From positions 1 through 9,200 of the forward strand of contig DOYO01000135.1 of assembly GCA_003518475.1 (NCBI GenBank): DNA of 9,200 nucleotides. The letters run 5' to 3'. The DNA comes from Acholeplasmataceae bacterium. Lineage in GTDB: Bacteria; Bacillota_I; Bacilli_A; Acholeplasmatales; Acholeplasmataceae. The notes under the pieces were generated by a model that saw nothing but the letters and a program-made list of their open reading frames with translations, searched no databases and was not told the DNA's origin. Both the position numbers and the translations under genes were made by a program. Below, piece by piece: positions 1 through 6,727 of the stretch (positions within the stretch are counted from its first letter, which is position 1; the number at the start of each line of letters is the position of its first letter).

Positions 1-19
1 GTCTTTTTTCTAAATTCAT
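1..19 (-). CDS. Start of next capsid gene, probably major capsid protein (partial)
   Basis: Only the first six codons are inside the window (M-N-L-E-K-R). The ATG lies at 17-19 and has a good ribosome-binding site (AAAGGAG) about 8 bases upstream, in the gap after the prohead protease stop. In HK97-type phages the gene after the prohead protease is normally the major capsid protein, and those proteins often begin with a charged helical segment like this. The product name therefore rests on gene order, not on sequence similarity. Confidence 0.6.
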
Positions 20-38
20 GATTTTTTCTCCTTTTGAT

Positions 39-629
39 TTAGTAGTTTGTTTTGATACGGATCTTCTTTTTCATCACTTCAACGTGCTGTTTCTGCTCTG
101 CTAACTCCATAGCCTTTAGTTCTACATCCATAGACTCTAAAGAACGAGCATATATACTAGTTGAATCGTAAGCTGGTGTGTCTACCACTGAGACATCATA
201 GAGCCTTCCGATTTTAGTGATGGTACGTTTAGGGATTTTGCCTTCTTTATTCCATGACTGTTCTTCAACGGTGAAAGCAAAACTCATCTTATCAAGTAGG
301 CCACTGCGGACCATCTTGTAGATGTCTTGATTGGATTGCGTGTCGACTAACTCAGCTTGTACTTTCAAGCCAATGTTGTCAATCGATAACGTCAATGATT
401 TATTCTTGGTACGGGCGATGATAAGGAATGAGTCCATATGGTTATACTTCATCGGGACATCCTTCATTTGAGCATTTTGAAGTGCTCGATGATCAATAGA
501 TTCAATGAAACCGTACTCTTCATTTCCGATGAGTGTTTCCTGGTTGAACACAATTGCATAACCTTCTAAGGTCATCTTACCTTCAGTTTCTTCAAACTTA
601 ACATCCGCAAGTCTTATTTCTTTAATCAT
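39..629 (-). CDS. HK97-family prohead protease (peptidase S78)
   Basis: This 196-aa protein is a probable phage maturation protease, which cleaves the scaffold/delta domain of the capsid protein inside the prohead. The S78 pattern is visible: an early LEGYAIVFN strand (21-29), K-Y-N-H with the likely catalytic His64, G-L-L-D-K-M-S-F-A-F with the likely nucleophile Ser116, and YDVSVVDTPAY (144-154) near the end of the domain. The C-terminal tail (about 163-196) is charged and probably helical. The ATG at 627-629 has an AGAGGTGAG site 7 bases upstream and overlaps the preceding small gene by 8 bases, which implies translational coupling. The position after portal and before the capsid gene is canonical. 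Confidence 0.93.
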   Translation of the reverse strand: MIKEIRLADVKFEETEGKMTLEGYAIVFNQETLIGNEEYGFIESIDHRALQNAQMKDVPMKYNHMDSFLIIARTKNKSLTLSIDNIGLKVQAELVDTQSNQDIYKMVRSGLLDKMSFAFTVEEQSWNKEGKIPKRTITKIGRLYDVSVVDTPAYDSTSIYARSLESMDVELKAMELAEQKQHVEVMKKKIRIKTNY

Positions 630-822
630 TGGTTCTCACCTCTATTTTTGGTTTGTTAGGTTTTCCTTCAAGGGTGTATTCAAGTTCTGAATCCTTGTAG
701 TGAAAACTTGTAATCTTATTCTCTTTGCAAAACTCATCGATAATTTGTGTTTTTACTTTCTGCGTTTCTAGAATCACTTTGAGTGCTTCTTTTGATATCG
801 TTCCATTAACTGTGACTTTCAT
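622..822 (-). CDS. Small phage protein between portal and prohead protease
   Basis: This 66-aa protein has no family I can name with confidence. I chose the ATG at 820-822 because AGGAG lies 7 bases upstream; a longer in-frame reading to 909 would run deep into the portal gene and has no better site. The gene overlaps the end of the portal gene by 17 bases and the start of the prohead protease by 8 bases, so all three are probably translated as a coupled set. The sequence is charged and has no signal peptide or membrane segment. It has a short strand (MKVTVNG), a likely helix (about 11-36) and a basic C-terminal stretch with KPNKPK. A capsid-assembly accessory role is inferred from position only. 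Confidence 0.7.
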   Translation of the reverse strand: MKVTVNGTISKEALKVILETQKVKTQIIDEFCKENKITSFHYKDSELEYTLEGKPNKPKIEVRTND

Positions 823-2020
823 CTTTGTTCTCCTCACCAACTTGGTATTTGTTTGCCTTATCTGCATCCACAAAGTTGAGCGATTGCAGTCGCTTGTTTC
901 CACCCTCAATAGGTTCTAGTCCAAGCAAAGCTCTGGATTCATTTAAGGTCATGATCCCTAGGCTCATCAGTTTTTCGATGGCACTCACTTTTGTATTCCA
1001 GCTTGCATACTGCAATCGTTCACTATAAAAAATAATCTCTTCACCACGAGTTAACTCATTTTCGGTGAGCAATCCCAAAGAAAAAGCCTCAGATAGCTGA
1101 ATGGCTAGAGGCTCAATGGTTGACTCATAAAACGAGTTGAAATCTTCTTCACTATATTTGTTTGCGAAGATTGGTGCCGATACGCCAAAATAGTCGAGTA
1201 TTTTGGATTGTAAGAATTCGAGTGTTTCTTTGTCGATCAACTTGGGATCTACAGTTAAAGGTATGTATTCAGATTTTAAGTCAATCGGGATAATCGAGCT
1301 TCCTTTAGTACTGATAGAATCGTTGAGTGCTATATCAAAGAGCTCTCTTTGTTTCTTCTTATCTGCTTCTGAAAGCATCCCATTCATCTTGATGATTCCT
1401 TTAATCTGCATCGAAGATCTGACTGCGTTATCGATGCCTTGAAGCACATTCTCATTGATTGAGATGGTTTTTAGGATTGCTTCATGATCGCCTGATGATC
1501 CATTCCCACCAAAGATATCATTGGAAGCAAAGTACTTCCTCAAGTGGATGACATTCTCATAAGGCAGCATAAATTGTTGGCCATCCTCAAAGTAGAACTT
1601 CAAGTAATAACCATCAGCATTATCTACTATTGCTTCTACCAATATCGGCCTTAGCGGATAGAGTGCTTTAAGCCCACCATTCACCGAATCAAACATTGGA
1701 TAAACGAACGCATTGTCATTCAGTAGTAATAACGTAATCACCTTATAGATAAAGTCATAAGGTGTCATGAGTGGATTAGGCTTATGTTTCAATAAAAAAG
1801 ACAGTCGACCTTGTTTCTCGGTTACTGTCTTGTCTGCTTCAGTTTTAATGTATCTTGGTTTGAGCTTAGCACACTGGCTCGCAATCCTATCAATACATAT
1901 CTTGACCACATCACTCTTTGAGATGTTGTTACCAAAAGGAGTGAAGAAGGTATTGTTTTGATTCAATAACTGAAAGGTATTTGTTGAACCTTCCTTTTTC
2001 TTTCTAGTAAAAATGCCCAC
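806..2020 (-). CDS. HK97-family phage portal protein
   Basis: This 404-aa protein has the size and features of an HK97-type portal, the dodecameric ring through which DNA enters and leaves the head. Visible signatures are VVKICIDRIA (38-47), the LLNDNAFVYP segment (99-108), a PLRP motif, VIHLRKYF, GIDNAVRSS and DYFGVSAPIFANKYSEED followed by an acidic/aromatic helix. The start is GTG at 2018-2020, chosen because the AAGGTGGTGA ribosome-binding site lies about 5 bases upstream. The gene is separated from the large terminase by an inserted protease cassette, whereas terL and portal are usually adjacent in this phage type. Its leader contains competing hairpins that may control it. Confidence 0.95.
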   Translation of the reverse strand: MGIFTRKKKEGSTNTFQLLNQNNTFFTPFGNNISKSDVVKICIDRIASQCAKLKPRYIKTEADKTVTEKQGRLSFLLKHKPNPLMTPYDFIYKVITLLLLNDNAFVYPMFDSVNGGLKALYPLRPILVEAIVDNADGYYLKFYFEDGQQFMLPYENVIHLRKYFASNDIFGGNGSSGDHEAILKTISINENVLQGIDNAVRSSMQIKGIIKMNGMLSEADKKKQRELFDIALNDSISTKGSSIIPIDLKSEYIPLTVDPKLIDKETLEFLQSKILDYFGVSAPIFANKYSEEDFNSFYESTIEPLAIQLSEAFSLGLLTENELTRGEEIIFYSERLQYASWNTKVSAIEKLMSLGIMTLNESRALLGLEPIEGGNKRLQSLNFVDADKANKYQVGEENKDESHS

Positions 2021-2071
2021 GAACTCACCACCTTCTAGTTAAAAACTAGAACCCCTAAAAGAAGTTCTAGT
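2002..2071 (-). promoter_or_regulatory. Portal leader with competing hairpins (attenuator-like)
   Basis: On the transcript, arm 1 ACTAGAAC (2064-2071), arm 2 GTTCTAGT (2045-2052) and arm 3 AACTAGAA (2044-2051 pairs with 2033-2040) share complementary sequence. Arms 1 and 2 form an 8-bp stem followed by a U run, which is a terminator. The 2033-2051 segment is a perfect 8-bp inverted repeat with a 3-base loop, and this stem absorbs the U run and touches the portal ribosome-binding site. A further copy of ACTAGAA lies in portal codons 4-6 (2002-2008), preceded by the same T-run. The structures are read directly from the sequence; a regulatory switch is inferred. Confidence 0.5.
2041..2071 (-). 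terminator. Intrinsic terminator of the protease cassette
   Basis: The transcript can form an 8-bp stem, ACTAGAAC (2064-2071) with GTTCTAGT (2045-2052), around an 11-base loop. Five U residues follow directly (2041-2045). It lies 40 bases after the small-protein stop and just before the portal ribosome-binding site, so it would end transcription of the cargo cassette unless read through. Confidence 0.65.
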
Positions 2072-2111
2072 CAATATTTGTATACCTATAAGTATTATTC
2101 AAAAACTATTA

Positions 2112-2315
2112 TTAAGTCTTATGATTGTTGTCATCTACAGCTGTACTATTGTCTTTATACTCTTTCATATCATAAGTGTTAGTCGGAACAATCTCAATCA
2201 TATATGTTTTCATTAAATCTATAGTTGAATTTTTAACACTTGACATACCATTGTCTTGATTGATAAAAAATTGAGAGTAGTTTATAGTACCCTTGAATTT
2301 TTCAACATAAATCAT
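2112..2315 (-). CDS. Small protein coupled to the ClpP-class protease, unknown function
   Basis: This 67-aa protein is of unknown family. I chose the ATG at 2313-2315 because a GGAGG site lies 8 bases upstream and the ATG overlaps the TGA stop of the protease gene as ATGA. The upstream in-frame ATG at 2330 has no such site. The sequence begins MIYVEKFKGTINYSQFF. A middle segment (about 33-46) looks like an amphipathic strand/helix, and the tail is hydrophilic with Asp and Asn. There is no membrane helix. The strict coupling and the terminator downstream imply that it acts with the protease, for example as an inhibitor, adaptor or substrate. That role is inferred from operon structure alone. 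Confidence 0.7.
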   Translation of the reverse strand: MIYVEKFKGTINYSQFFINQDNGMSSVKNSTIDLMKTYMIEIVPTNTYDMKEYKDNSTAVDDNNHKT

Positions 2316-3304
2316 GCAATTTTCCTCCATTCTTCTGATGCTCTTGAATCATTAATTCTTTGTCCACCATTAGCTGTTACAATAGAAAATGTACCTTGAG
2401 AAACAAACGCATGCGACCCACCAAGTGTGCTTTCAATCAAGCCTCTTTTGTAGAGATAATTGTAAGGTGCACTATTCATCGTCACTTCTTTAACGGGGTC
2501 AAATATTTCTTTCAATTTAAGTTCAGTATTAATATCAGCTAGTAACAATTTTAGTTGCTTATTTATCTCTTCACCAGAATTTTCGATGGGTAATCCAAGT
2601 TGAATAGCTTCGGTTTTATTAATGGTGTAATCATGACTTCCAGAATCACTGCATAAGAAAGAGATAATTTTTTTCTTTTGGTTTTTTTTACTCTTAGGAA
2701 AATGCATATCAAGAAGTTTCGCAGCAAGCATTTGAATTTGCTCCTTTGATCTAAAAATACTACCTATTACAAGTGGATGAATCTTTTCAGACAATTTATT
2801 GTAAATATCATGGAAATCTGAACCCTTTGAAATATTCAATTCTCTTTTTGCAAAGTTAATATAACCCTTAACATCTTCAACACTAACTGGGATTTGAATT
2901 GGTGGATTTGAATTAGGAAAAACTGGATTAAATGGCGTTGTTAACGAGGGATCAATTGGACCTAAAGTAGACTGATTAGTCATTAAAATCCTATTTGCCC
3001 CGAGACTGATTAATGTCCCTGCACTCCGAGCCTTGTTTAGAACGATTACTTCGAAATCATCACAATATTCCCTAATCATGTTAACAATATTCCAAGCAGC
3101 CAACGTGCTCCCGCCTAAAGTGTATAGAACTAAACTAATCTTTTTTGAATTGACTATAGCATCTAAATGATCAGCAAATATATCAATTACATCAGCTGCA
3201 ATCTGAACTTCCATACCACGTCTATCGCCAGTAACATATAAAATTGCAGTGCTATTGCGAGATTTTCCAATCTCTTCAAGGATAATTTTTCTCTGATTGT
3301 ACAT
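2312..3304 (-). CDS. ClpP-class serine protease, SDH/SppA-like (serine dehydrogenase proteinase fold)
   Basis: This 330-aa protein has a ClpP/crotonase-type serine protease core. Y-T-L-G-G-S (61-66) matches the oxyanion-forming Gly-Gly segment. KARSAGTLISLGA (91-103) carries the likely nucleophile Ser94. L-G-P-I-D-P (114-119) is typical of the SDH branch. A later S-H-D-Y-T-I-N-K-T-E-A segment (223-233) matches the His-containing C-terminal part of that branch. No signal peptide or transmembrane helix is visible, so it is probably cytoplasmic. The start is ATG at 3302-3304, with a GGGGG ribosome-binding stretch 5 bases upstream; the longer TTG reading would begin inside the leader. It has its own promoter and is coupled to a 67-aa gene. 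It is not the prohead protease, which is present at 39-629. Its place between large terminase and portal marks it as cargo. Confidence 0.8.
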   Translation of the reverse strand: MYNQRKIILEEIGKSRNSTAILYVTGDRRGMEVQIAADVIDIFADHLDAIVNSKKISLVLYTLGGSTLAAWNIVNMIREYCDDFEVIVLNKARSAGTLISLGANRILMTNQSTLGPIDPSLTTPFNPVFPNSNPPIQIPVSVEDVKGYINFAKRELNISKGSDFHDIYNKLSEKIHPLVIGSIFRSKEQIQMLAAKLLDMHFPKSKKNQKKKIISFLCSDSGSHDYTINKTEAIQLGLPIENSGEEINKQLKLLLADINTELKLKEIFDPVKEVTMNSAPYNYLYKRGLIESTLGGSHAFVSQGTFSIVTANGGQRINDSRASEEWRKIA

Positions 3305-3329
3305 GATAACCCCCAATAAATACAAATTT

Positions 3330-3358
3330 ATTATACATTATTTGAGTTAAAACATCAA
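3330..3358 (-). promoter_or_regulatory. Sigma-70-type promoter of the protease cassette
   Basis: On the minus strand, TTGATG (3353-3358), a 17-base spacer and a perfect TATAAT (3330-3335) make a strong housekeeping promoter. It lies in the gap between the large terminase stop and the protease start and gives a predicted leader of roughly 20 bases. It suggests that the cassette can be expressed without the phage late transcript, including from a silent prophage. Confidence 0.7.
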
Positions 3359-3379
3359 TAATTCATAATATTTTCTGAT

Positions 3380-5023
3380 TTATATGATATTTTCGTAATC
3401 AAGCTTATACCTATTCAATACTGCATAAGCAATAATCATAGCTACAGTTCCATCAATTCGCTTGTATTTGGAGTTAAGTTTCGAAGGTTGGATATTACCG
3501 TTTAGGTCAACTTTGGCTTGGGTGTTAGACAAGCACCATTTCAAGATCGGATTATTGTCGTAGTTGATCAGCTTATTCTTTAGGTCTGCTTCCAGTTGTT
3601 TCATTGGTTCCGATAAAGAGTAGACACCTTGACGAACCTTCTCCATATTAAATCCTAGCTCTTCCATTTCTTTAATCCAATATTGAGAATTCCAGGGGTC
3701 GAATCCTACCCAGAGAGGTCTAATTTGGTGCTCTTGAATCATCTTCATAAACCATTGAGTCACCAGTGAGAAATCGTTCTGACTTCCGTCTGTGAGTGTG
3801 ATTAACCCTCGTTTAATCCAAATATCATATGGGACATTATCTTCTTCCATGCGTTTCTTAACAACATCACTCGGCATAAAGAAATGTGCTAAAACATACT
3901 TCTTGTTGTCATCCTTTTTCTGAATGACCAAAACAGCTGCAGTTAAATCGGTAGTTGAAGATAAATCAACTCCACCGATAGCATAGGAGTTCTTGAGTGT
4001 ATTTACTTCATACTTCGCTTCGTTATTTAAGTCATCAAAAGATAACCATGCACCTTGATCGACTTGCTTGATATTGAAATCTTTACATAACATGGTCACT
4101 CTCGTTGAGTGGTCATTTTTTGATTTGTTCATCACATCTTCAAGATACGAGGAAAGTTTTACCACACCTAAACTGGGATTAGATTTCACCCAATTCTTAG
4201 AGTCATCATATATTTCTTGTGTGTTGTCTTGGGTATATAACCAGGGAAGCACACGTTCATCAGTGATTTCACCCTTCAGCATCTTTCTTGCATAGTCTAG
4301 TTTGTTATCGAGGAATCCCCCTACCGTAGTTCCTTCGGTTGTGATGATGAAGATAAGTGGTTCCTTCTTCGTTGATTGGCTCTGCTTGATGGCATCATAT
4401 ACTTTTGAATCCGTCATTTCGTGGACTTCATCAATACAACCAACTTCAATGTTATAACCATCTTTATTCCTACTTTGAGCTGATAACTTCTTGATTTTAT
4501 TCTTGGTTTTCGGAGAATAGATGAAGAATATATTCTTTTTACTTCGTTTCTCATTTGATAGTGCGGGGGACTGTTCACGCATGTTATTGATCTCTTCAAA
4601 GAGAATGTTCGCTTGCTCGCTTGTATTGGAAGCACATACGATATCAACACCACCTTTTGATAAAAAGAATTCAGCAAGGTCTATCCCTGCGATGAAGGTT
4701 GTCTTTCCGTTTTTACGTGCGATGAGTAATATGACTTCGTTAAATCGTCTTAATCCAGACTCAGCAATCTTAAACCCATAGGCTGTTTGAATGATTGCCT
4801 TTTCCCAAAGTTCTAAGATGAAGGGTTGTCCATTGAATGGGGACTTCGTATGCTTGCAGAAGGTTTCGATAAAATCGATTCTCATGTTTCCTGGCTTTTC
4901 ATCAAAGTCATATCGAGGATTAACCATATCATCCATCAGTTTTCGAAGGGTGCTCTTTAATTCTTCTCCAGCTAGTATTTCATTGGACATAACTTTTTGG
5001 TAGTACTCAATTAAATAGTTCAT
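3380..5023 (-). CDS. Phage terminase large subunit
   Basis: This 547-aa protein is the ATP-driven DNA packaging motor and nuclease. The N-terminal ATPase carries Walker A ARKNGKTT (102-109) and Walker B VGCIDEVHE (194-202, with D198 and E199), followed by an ITTEGT coupling motif (227-232). The C-terminal RNase H-like nuclease has GGVDLSSTTD (350-359), VGFDPWN (439-445) and YKRIDGTVAM (520-529), giving likely metal ligands D353, D442 and D524. The length and motif order fit the Terminase_1 (HK97/P27-associated) family. The start overlaps the small terminase stop as ATGA. No frameshift or intein is visible. Confidence 0.96.
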   Translation of the reverse strand: MNYLIEYYQKVMSNEILAGEELKSTLRKLMDDMVNPRYDFDEKPGNMRIDFIETFCKHTKSPFNGQPFILELWEKAIIQTAYGFKIAESGLRRFNEVILLIARKNGKTTFIAGIDLAEFFLSKGGVDIVCASNTSEQANILFEEINNMREQSPALSNEKRSKKNIFFIYSPKTKNKIKKLSAQSRNKDGYNIEVGCIDEVHEMTDSKVYDAIKQSQSTKKEPLIFIITTEGTTVGGFLDNKLDYARKMLKGEITDERVLPWLYTQDNTQEIYDDSKNWVKSNPSLGVVKLSSYLEDVMNKSKNDHSTRVTMLCKDFNIKQVDQGAWLSFDDLNNEAKYEVNTLKNSYAIGGVDLSSTTDLTAAVLVIQKKDDNKKYVLAHFFMPSDVVKKRMEEDNVPYDIWIKRGLITLTDGSQNDFSLVTQWFMKMIQEHQIRPLWVGFDPWNSQYWIKEMEELGFNMEKVRQGVYSLSEPMKQLEADLKNKLINYDNNPILKWCLSNTQAKVDLNGNIQPSKLNSKYKRIDGTVAMIIAYAVLNRYKLDYENII

Positions 5024-5358
5024 GCCATATTCGCTTTCTTGAGAAACTCATCAAAAGCATCATCGCCATCAATTACGTTTTTCCCCATGATTGAATTGAG
5101 TGTTTTGATAACTGTTCCATACGAGTTGATAAGCTTAGTGTAGTATTTTGCTGCTTCTGTTTGTCTTTGAGCACCTTTGTTTGAAACTTGAACCGCTCCA
5201 TACTTTCTTATCTGTTCTTGAAGGACGCCAAGTTCAACCTTCATAAACGCAGCTTGCTCAATAAGGTTATCGACTAGTTGGGTTTTGGTCTCATCGACCG
5301 ATGAAAAAAGCGACCGAAGTCGCTCAATCTCAATATTCACATCTTTTATTTTAGACAT
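5020..5358 (-). CDS. Phage terminase small subunit (P27-like)
   Basis: This 112-aa, largely helical, charged protein lies directly before the large terminase and is coupled to it by an ATGA overlap. Size, position and the helical pattern (two long helices around 25-55 and 66-92) fit the P27/Terminase_4 family of small subunits, which recognise the packaging site and load the large subunit. The ATG at 5356-5358 has GAGGT 6 bases upstream. The family assignment rests on context and general pattern more than on a unique motif. Codons 12-18 contain a strong terminator-like hairpin. Confidence 0.85.
   Translation of the reverse strand: MSKIKDVNIEIERLRSLFSSVDETKTQLVDNLIEQAAFMKVELGVLQEQIRKYGAVQVSNKGAQRQTEAAKYYTKLINSYGTVIKTLNSIMGKNVIDGDDAFDEFLKKANMA
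5304..5324 (-). terminator. Terminator-like hairpin inside the small terminase gene
   Basis: On the transcript, AGCGAC (5319-5324) pairs perfectly with GUCGCU (5309-5314) around a UUCG loop closed by a C-G pair, the exceptionally stable tetraloop type. It is followed by a U run (5304-5308). All bases are used as codons 12-18 (E-R-L-R-S-L-F). The structure is read directly; whether it terminates transcription is unknown. Confidence 0.5.
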
Positions 5359-5371
5359 TTCAGTACCTCAC

Positions 5372-5563
5372 TCAGTTGACTCTTTCAACTACCTCAGAGT
5401 TTATGACTTCAATCAAATCTTCTTCTGGAATGATTGCTAAGCCACCCCAAGTTCCATGTAACTGATCAAGCCCATCTATGTATTCGATGATTCCTTCACG
5501 ACCGTTGTAATGGTCTTCACCCTTCATGTTGATGATCCTTATTTTATCCCCAATTTTGTACAT
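5372..5563 (-). CDS. DUF4314-like small phage protein
   Basis: This 63-aa protein begins MYKIGDKIRIINMKG and contains GREGIIEYIDGLDQLHGTWGG and LAIIPEEDLIEVI. That layout, with a GD.I.I start, a G-T/E-G turn, a Gly-Trp-Gly-Gly strand and a terminal strand, matches the DUF4314 family of small beta-barrel proteins often found beside phage terminase genes. Its biochemical role is not known. AGGAGGG lies 7 bases before the ATG, a near-perfect site. It is followed after 13 bases by the small terminase and probably shares its transcript. Confidence 0.75.
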   Translation of the reverse strand: MYKIGDKIRIINMKGEDHYNGREGIIEYIDGLDQLHGTWGGLAIIPEEDLIEVINSEVVERVN

Positions 5564-5588
5564 ACTGATTCCCTCCTATGGTTAGTAA

Positions 5589-5619
5589 TATATATCACTC
5601 TAAAGAGGATAAATAGCAA
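5589..5619 (-). promoter_or_regulatory. Possible promoter for DUF4314-terS-terL
   Basis: An extended -10 (TGA followed by TATATA, 5589-5597) lies 19 bases after TTGCTA (5614-5619), directly downstream of a terminator and about 20-25 bases before the DUF4314 gene. The spacer is longer than ideal, so this is a tentative call. Confidence 0.4.
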
Positions 5620-5625
5620 GAAAAA
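5614..5625. repeat. 12-bp direct repeat, left copy (after PIN-gene terminator)
   Basis: TAGCAAGAAAAA occurs here and again at 8593-8604 in the same orientation. In both places it forms the U run and the bases just after a terminator stem on the minus strand. The two copies bracket the block metK-HNH-GIY-YIG-PIN. Confidence 0.5.
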
Positions 5626-5645
5626 AAGCGAACAATGTCGCTTAC
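5619..5645 (-). terminator. Intrinsic terminator after the PIN-like gene
   Basis: The transcript forms AAGCGA (5638-5643) paired with UCGCUU (5626-5631) around a 6-base loop, followed by a run of U (5621-5627). It starts 20 bases after the PIN-like gene stop and separates the nuclease-like cargo from the terminase genes. Confidence 0.8.
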
Positions 5646-5663
5646 TGCAAGTACTTTTTCATA

Positions 5664-6638
5664 TTATAGTGTTTTTGTTTTTATCCCATGTTTTTCAGAT
5701 AATAATGAAATAAAATCAATCCACTTTTTATCATTTGTTATATACACAATTTCAGCATTTCTAGTATTAGTTGATAAAAGCAAGTTGCTCATGTCAATGA
5801 AATCATTATAGCAGAATTTTCCGCCAGCAACCGGGCTTTTCTTAAAAATAAATTTTTTGCACAATCCAAGAATAATATCGTTATTAACATAATATTGATC
5901 ATAAATCATGTCAAGTAAATCATCTTTAGTTGCTGGTACAGAACTTACCAGATTACTCTTATCTTTTTTCAAGACTTTGATTATATCTGTGTATGGAAAT
6001 CTTTTGATTCTATTGAGGAACTCTGACTCTGTTTCAATATAACTATTTTTTAGAACTTGTGTTCCTTTATACATATCAAATAATAGTTTGTTTAAAAATT
6101 TATTATCATCCGAATGTCTTCTTAACAGTTCAAGAACTGCTGGTTTAAATTTGTCCCTCATTGTTAAGACATAAGATTGATATGTCAAGTAAGCTTGACT
6201 ATTATACACATTATTCATATCCAATACATGTTCAAAAAATAAAATTGTATGAATCTCTATCAGTAGAATATCCATGATGTGTGCATTAATTTTAGAATAA
6301 ACCATTTCTTTAATATCAAGTATGAATTGATTGAATTCTAAAATCGGAAATTGTGACTTACTTAACCAATAATTAGGATCAAACAGGTGATCATATTTTG
6401 TTGGTATTTCCTCATATATGTCGATTCCATCAGTATAATTGATTAGATTTTCTAATTTGCTTTTAATTAGTAAAAAATCAGTAGTTGATTTAAAAAGCTC
6501 ATACCAAGTGAAATAGGTTACCAGAATTTTCGAATCATTGTTATTTTTGTAATCCAATATTGATTTTTTTAATACTGTGTTATTGATAGAAAAAAAATTA
6601 ATAACTGCATCCGTATCCAATAATATAACATTTTCCAT
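5664..6638 (-). CDS. PIN-like domain protein with large helical insertion, function unknown
   Basis: The protein is 324 aa from the ATG at 6636-6638. The longer TTG reading would start inside the AGGAGAAG ribosome-binding sequence, which lies about 10-13 bases upstream, a slightly long spacing. The ends look like a split PIN (RNase/nuclease) fold. V-I-L-L-D-T-D-A-V (4-12) supplies the first acidic residue. TYFTWYEL (41-48) carries Glu47. YNDFIDMSNLL (277-287) carries Asp279 and Asp282. IVYITNDKKW (297-306) matches the terminal T-N-D strand. Between them lie about 200 mostly helical residues, many more than in VapC toxins (about 130-150 aa). It could be an RNase toxin or defence effector. A terminator follows. 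The gene is very A+T-rich compared with the terminase genes. Confidence 0.7.
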   Translation of the reverse strand: MENVILLDTDAVINFFSINNTVLKKSILDYKNNNDSKILVTYFTWYELFKSTTDFLLIKSKLENLINYTDGIDIYEEIPTKYDHLFDPNYWLSKSQFPILEFNQFILDIKEMVYSKINAHIMDILLIEIHTILFFEHVLDMNNVYNSQAYLTYQSYVLTMRDKFKPAVLELLRRHSDDNKFLNKLLFDMYKGTQVLKNSYIETESEFLNRIKRFPYTDIIKVLKKDKSNLVSSVPATKDDLLDMIYDQYYVNNDIILGLCKKFIFKKSPVAGGKFCYNDFIDMSNLLLSTNTRNAEIVYITNDKKWIDFISLLSEKHGIKTKTL

Positions 6639-6700
6639 AATTAGAGCACTTCTCCTAAACAAAAACTCGAATTTTCAAAAAAATAGTCGCTCATTTTTTA

Positions 6701-6724
6701 AGTGCCCCCCTGTGCGGTACCCTC
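6701..6724. other. Candidate cos (packaging initiation) site
   Basis: A GC-rich block with six C residues (6705-6710), TGTGC and the palindrome GGTACC (6716-6721) sits in very A+T-rich noncoding DNA between the HNH gene and the small terminase gene. In HK97 and related cos phages the cohesive-end site lies between the HNH gene at the right genome end and terS at the left end. The base composition and position are observed; the cos function is inferred and no exact cut positions can be given. Confidence 0.35.
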
Positions 6725-6727
6725 AAA

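Noticed and set aside
2312..3304. Calling the ClpP-class protein the capsid maturation (prohead) protease
   Set aside because: A clear S78 prohead protease lies at 39-629 in the canonical place. The 2312-3304 gene has its own promoter and terminator and sits before the portal.
4414..4677. Second minus-strand frame within the large terminase
   Set aside because: It lies wholly inside the terminase ATPase region in another frame and has no plausible domain or ribosome-binding site.
6678..6699. Terminator between the GIY-YIG and PIN-like genes
   Set aside because: AAAAAAT and ATTTTTT can pair around 8 bases, but the stem is A/T only and too weak to call.
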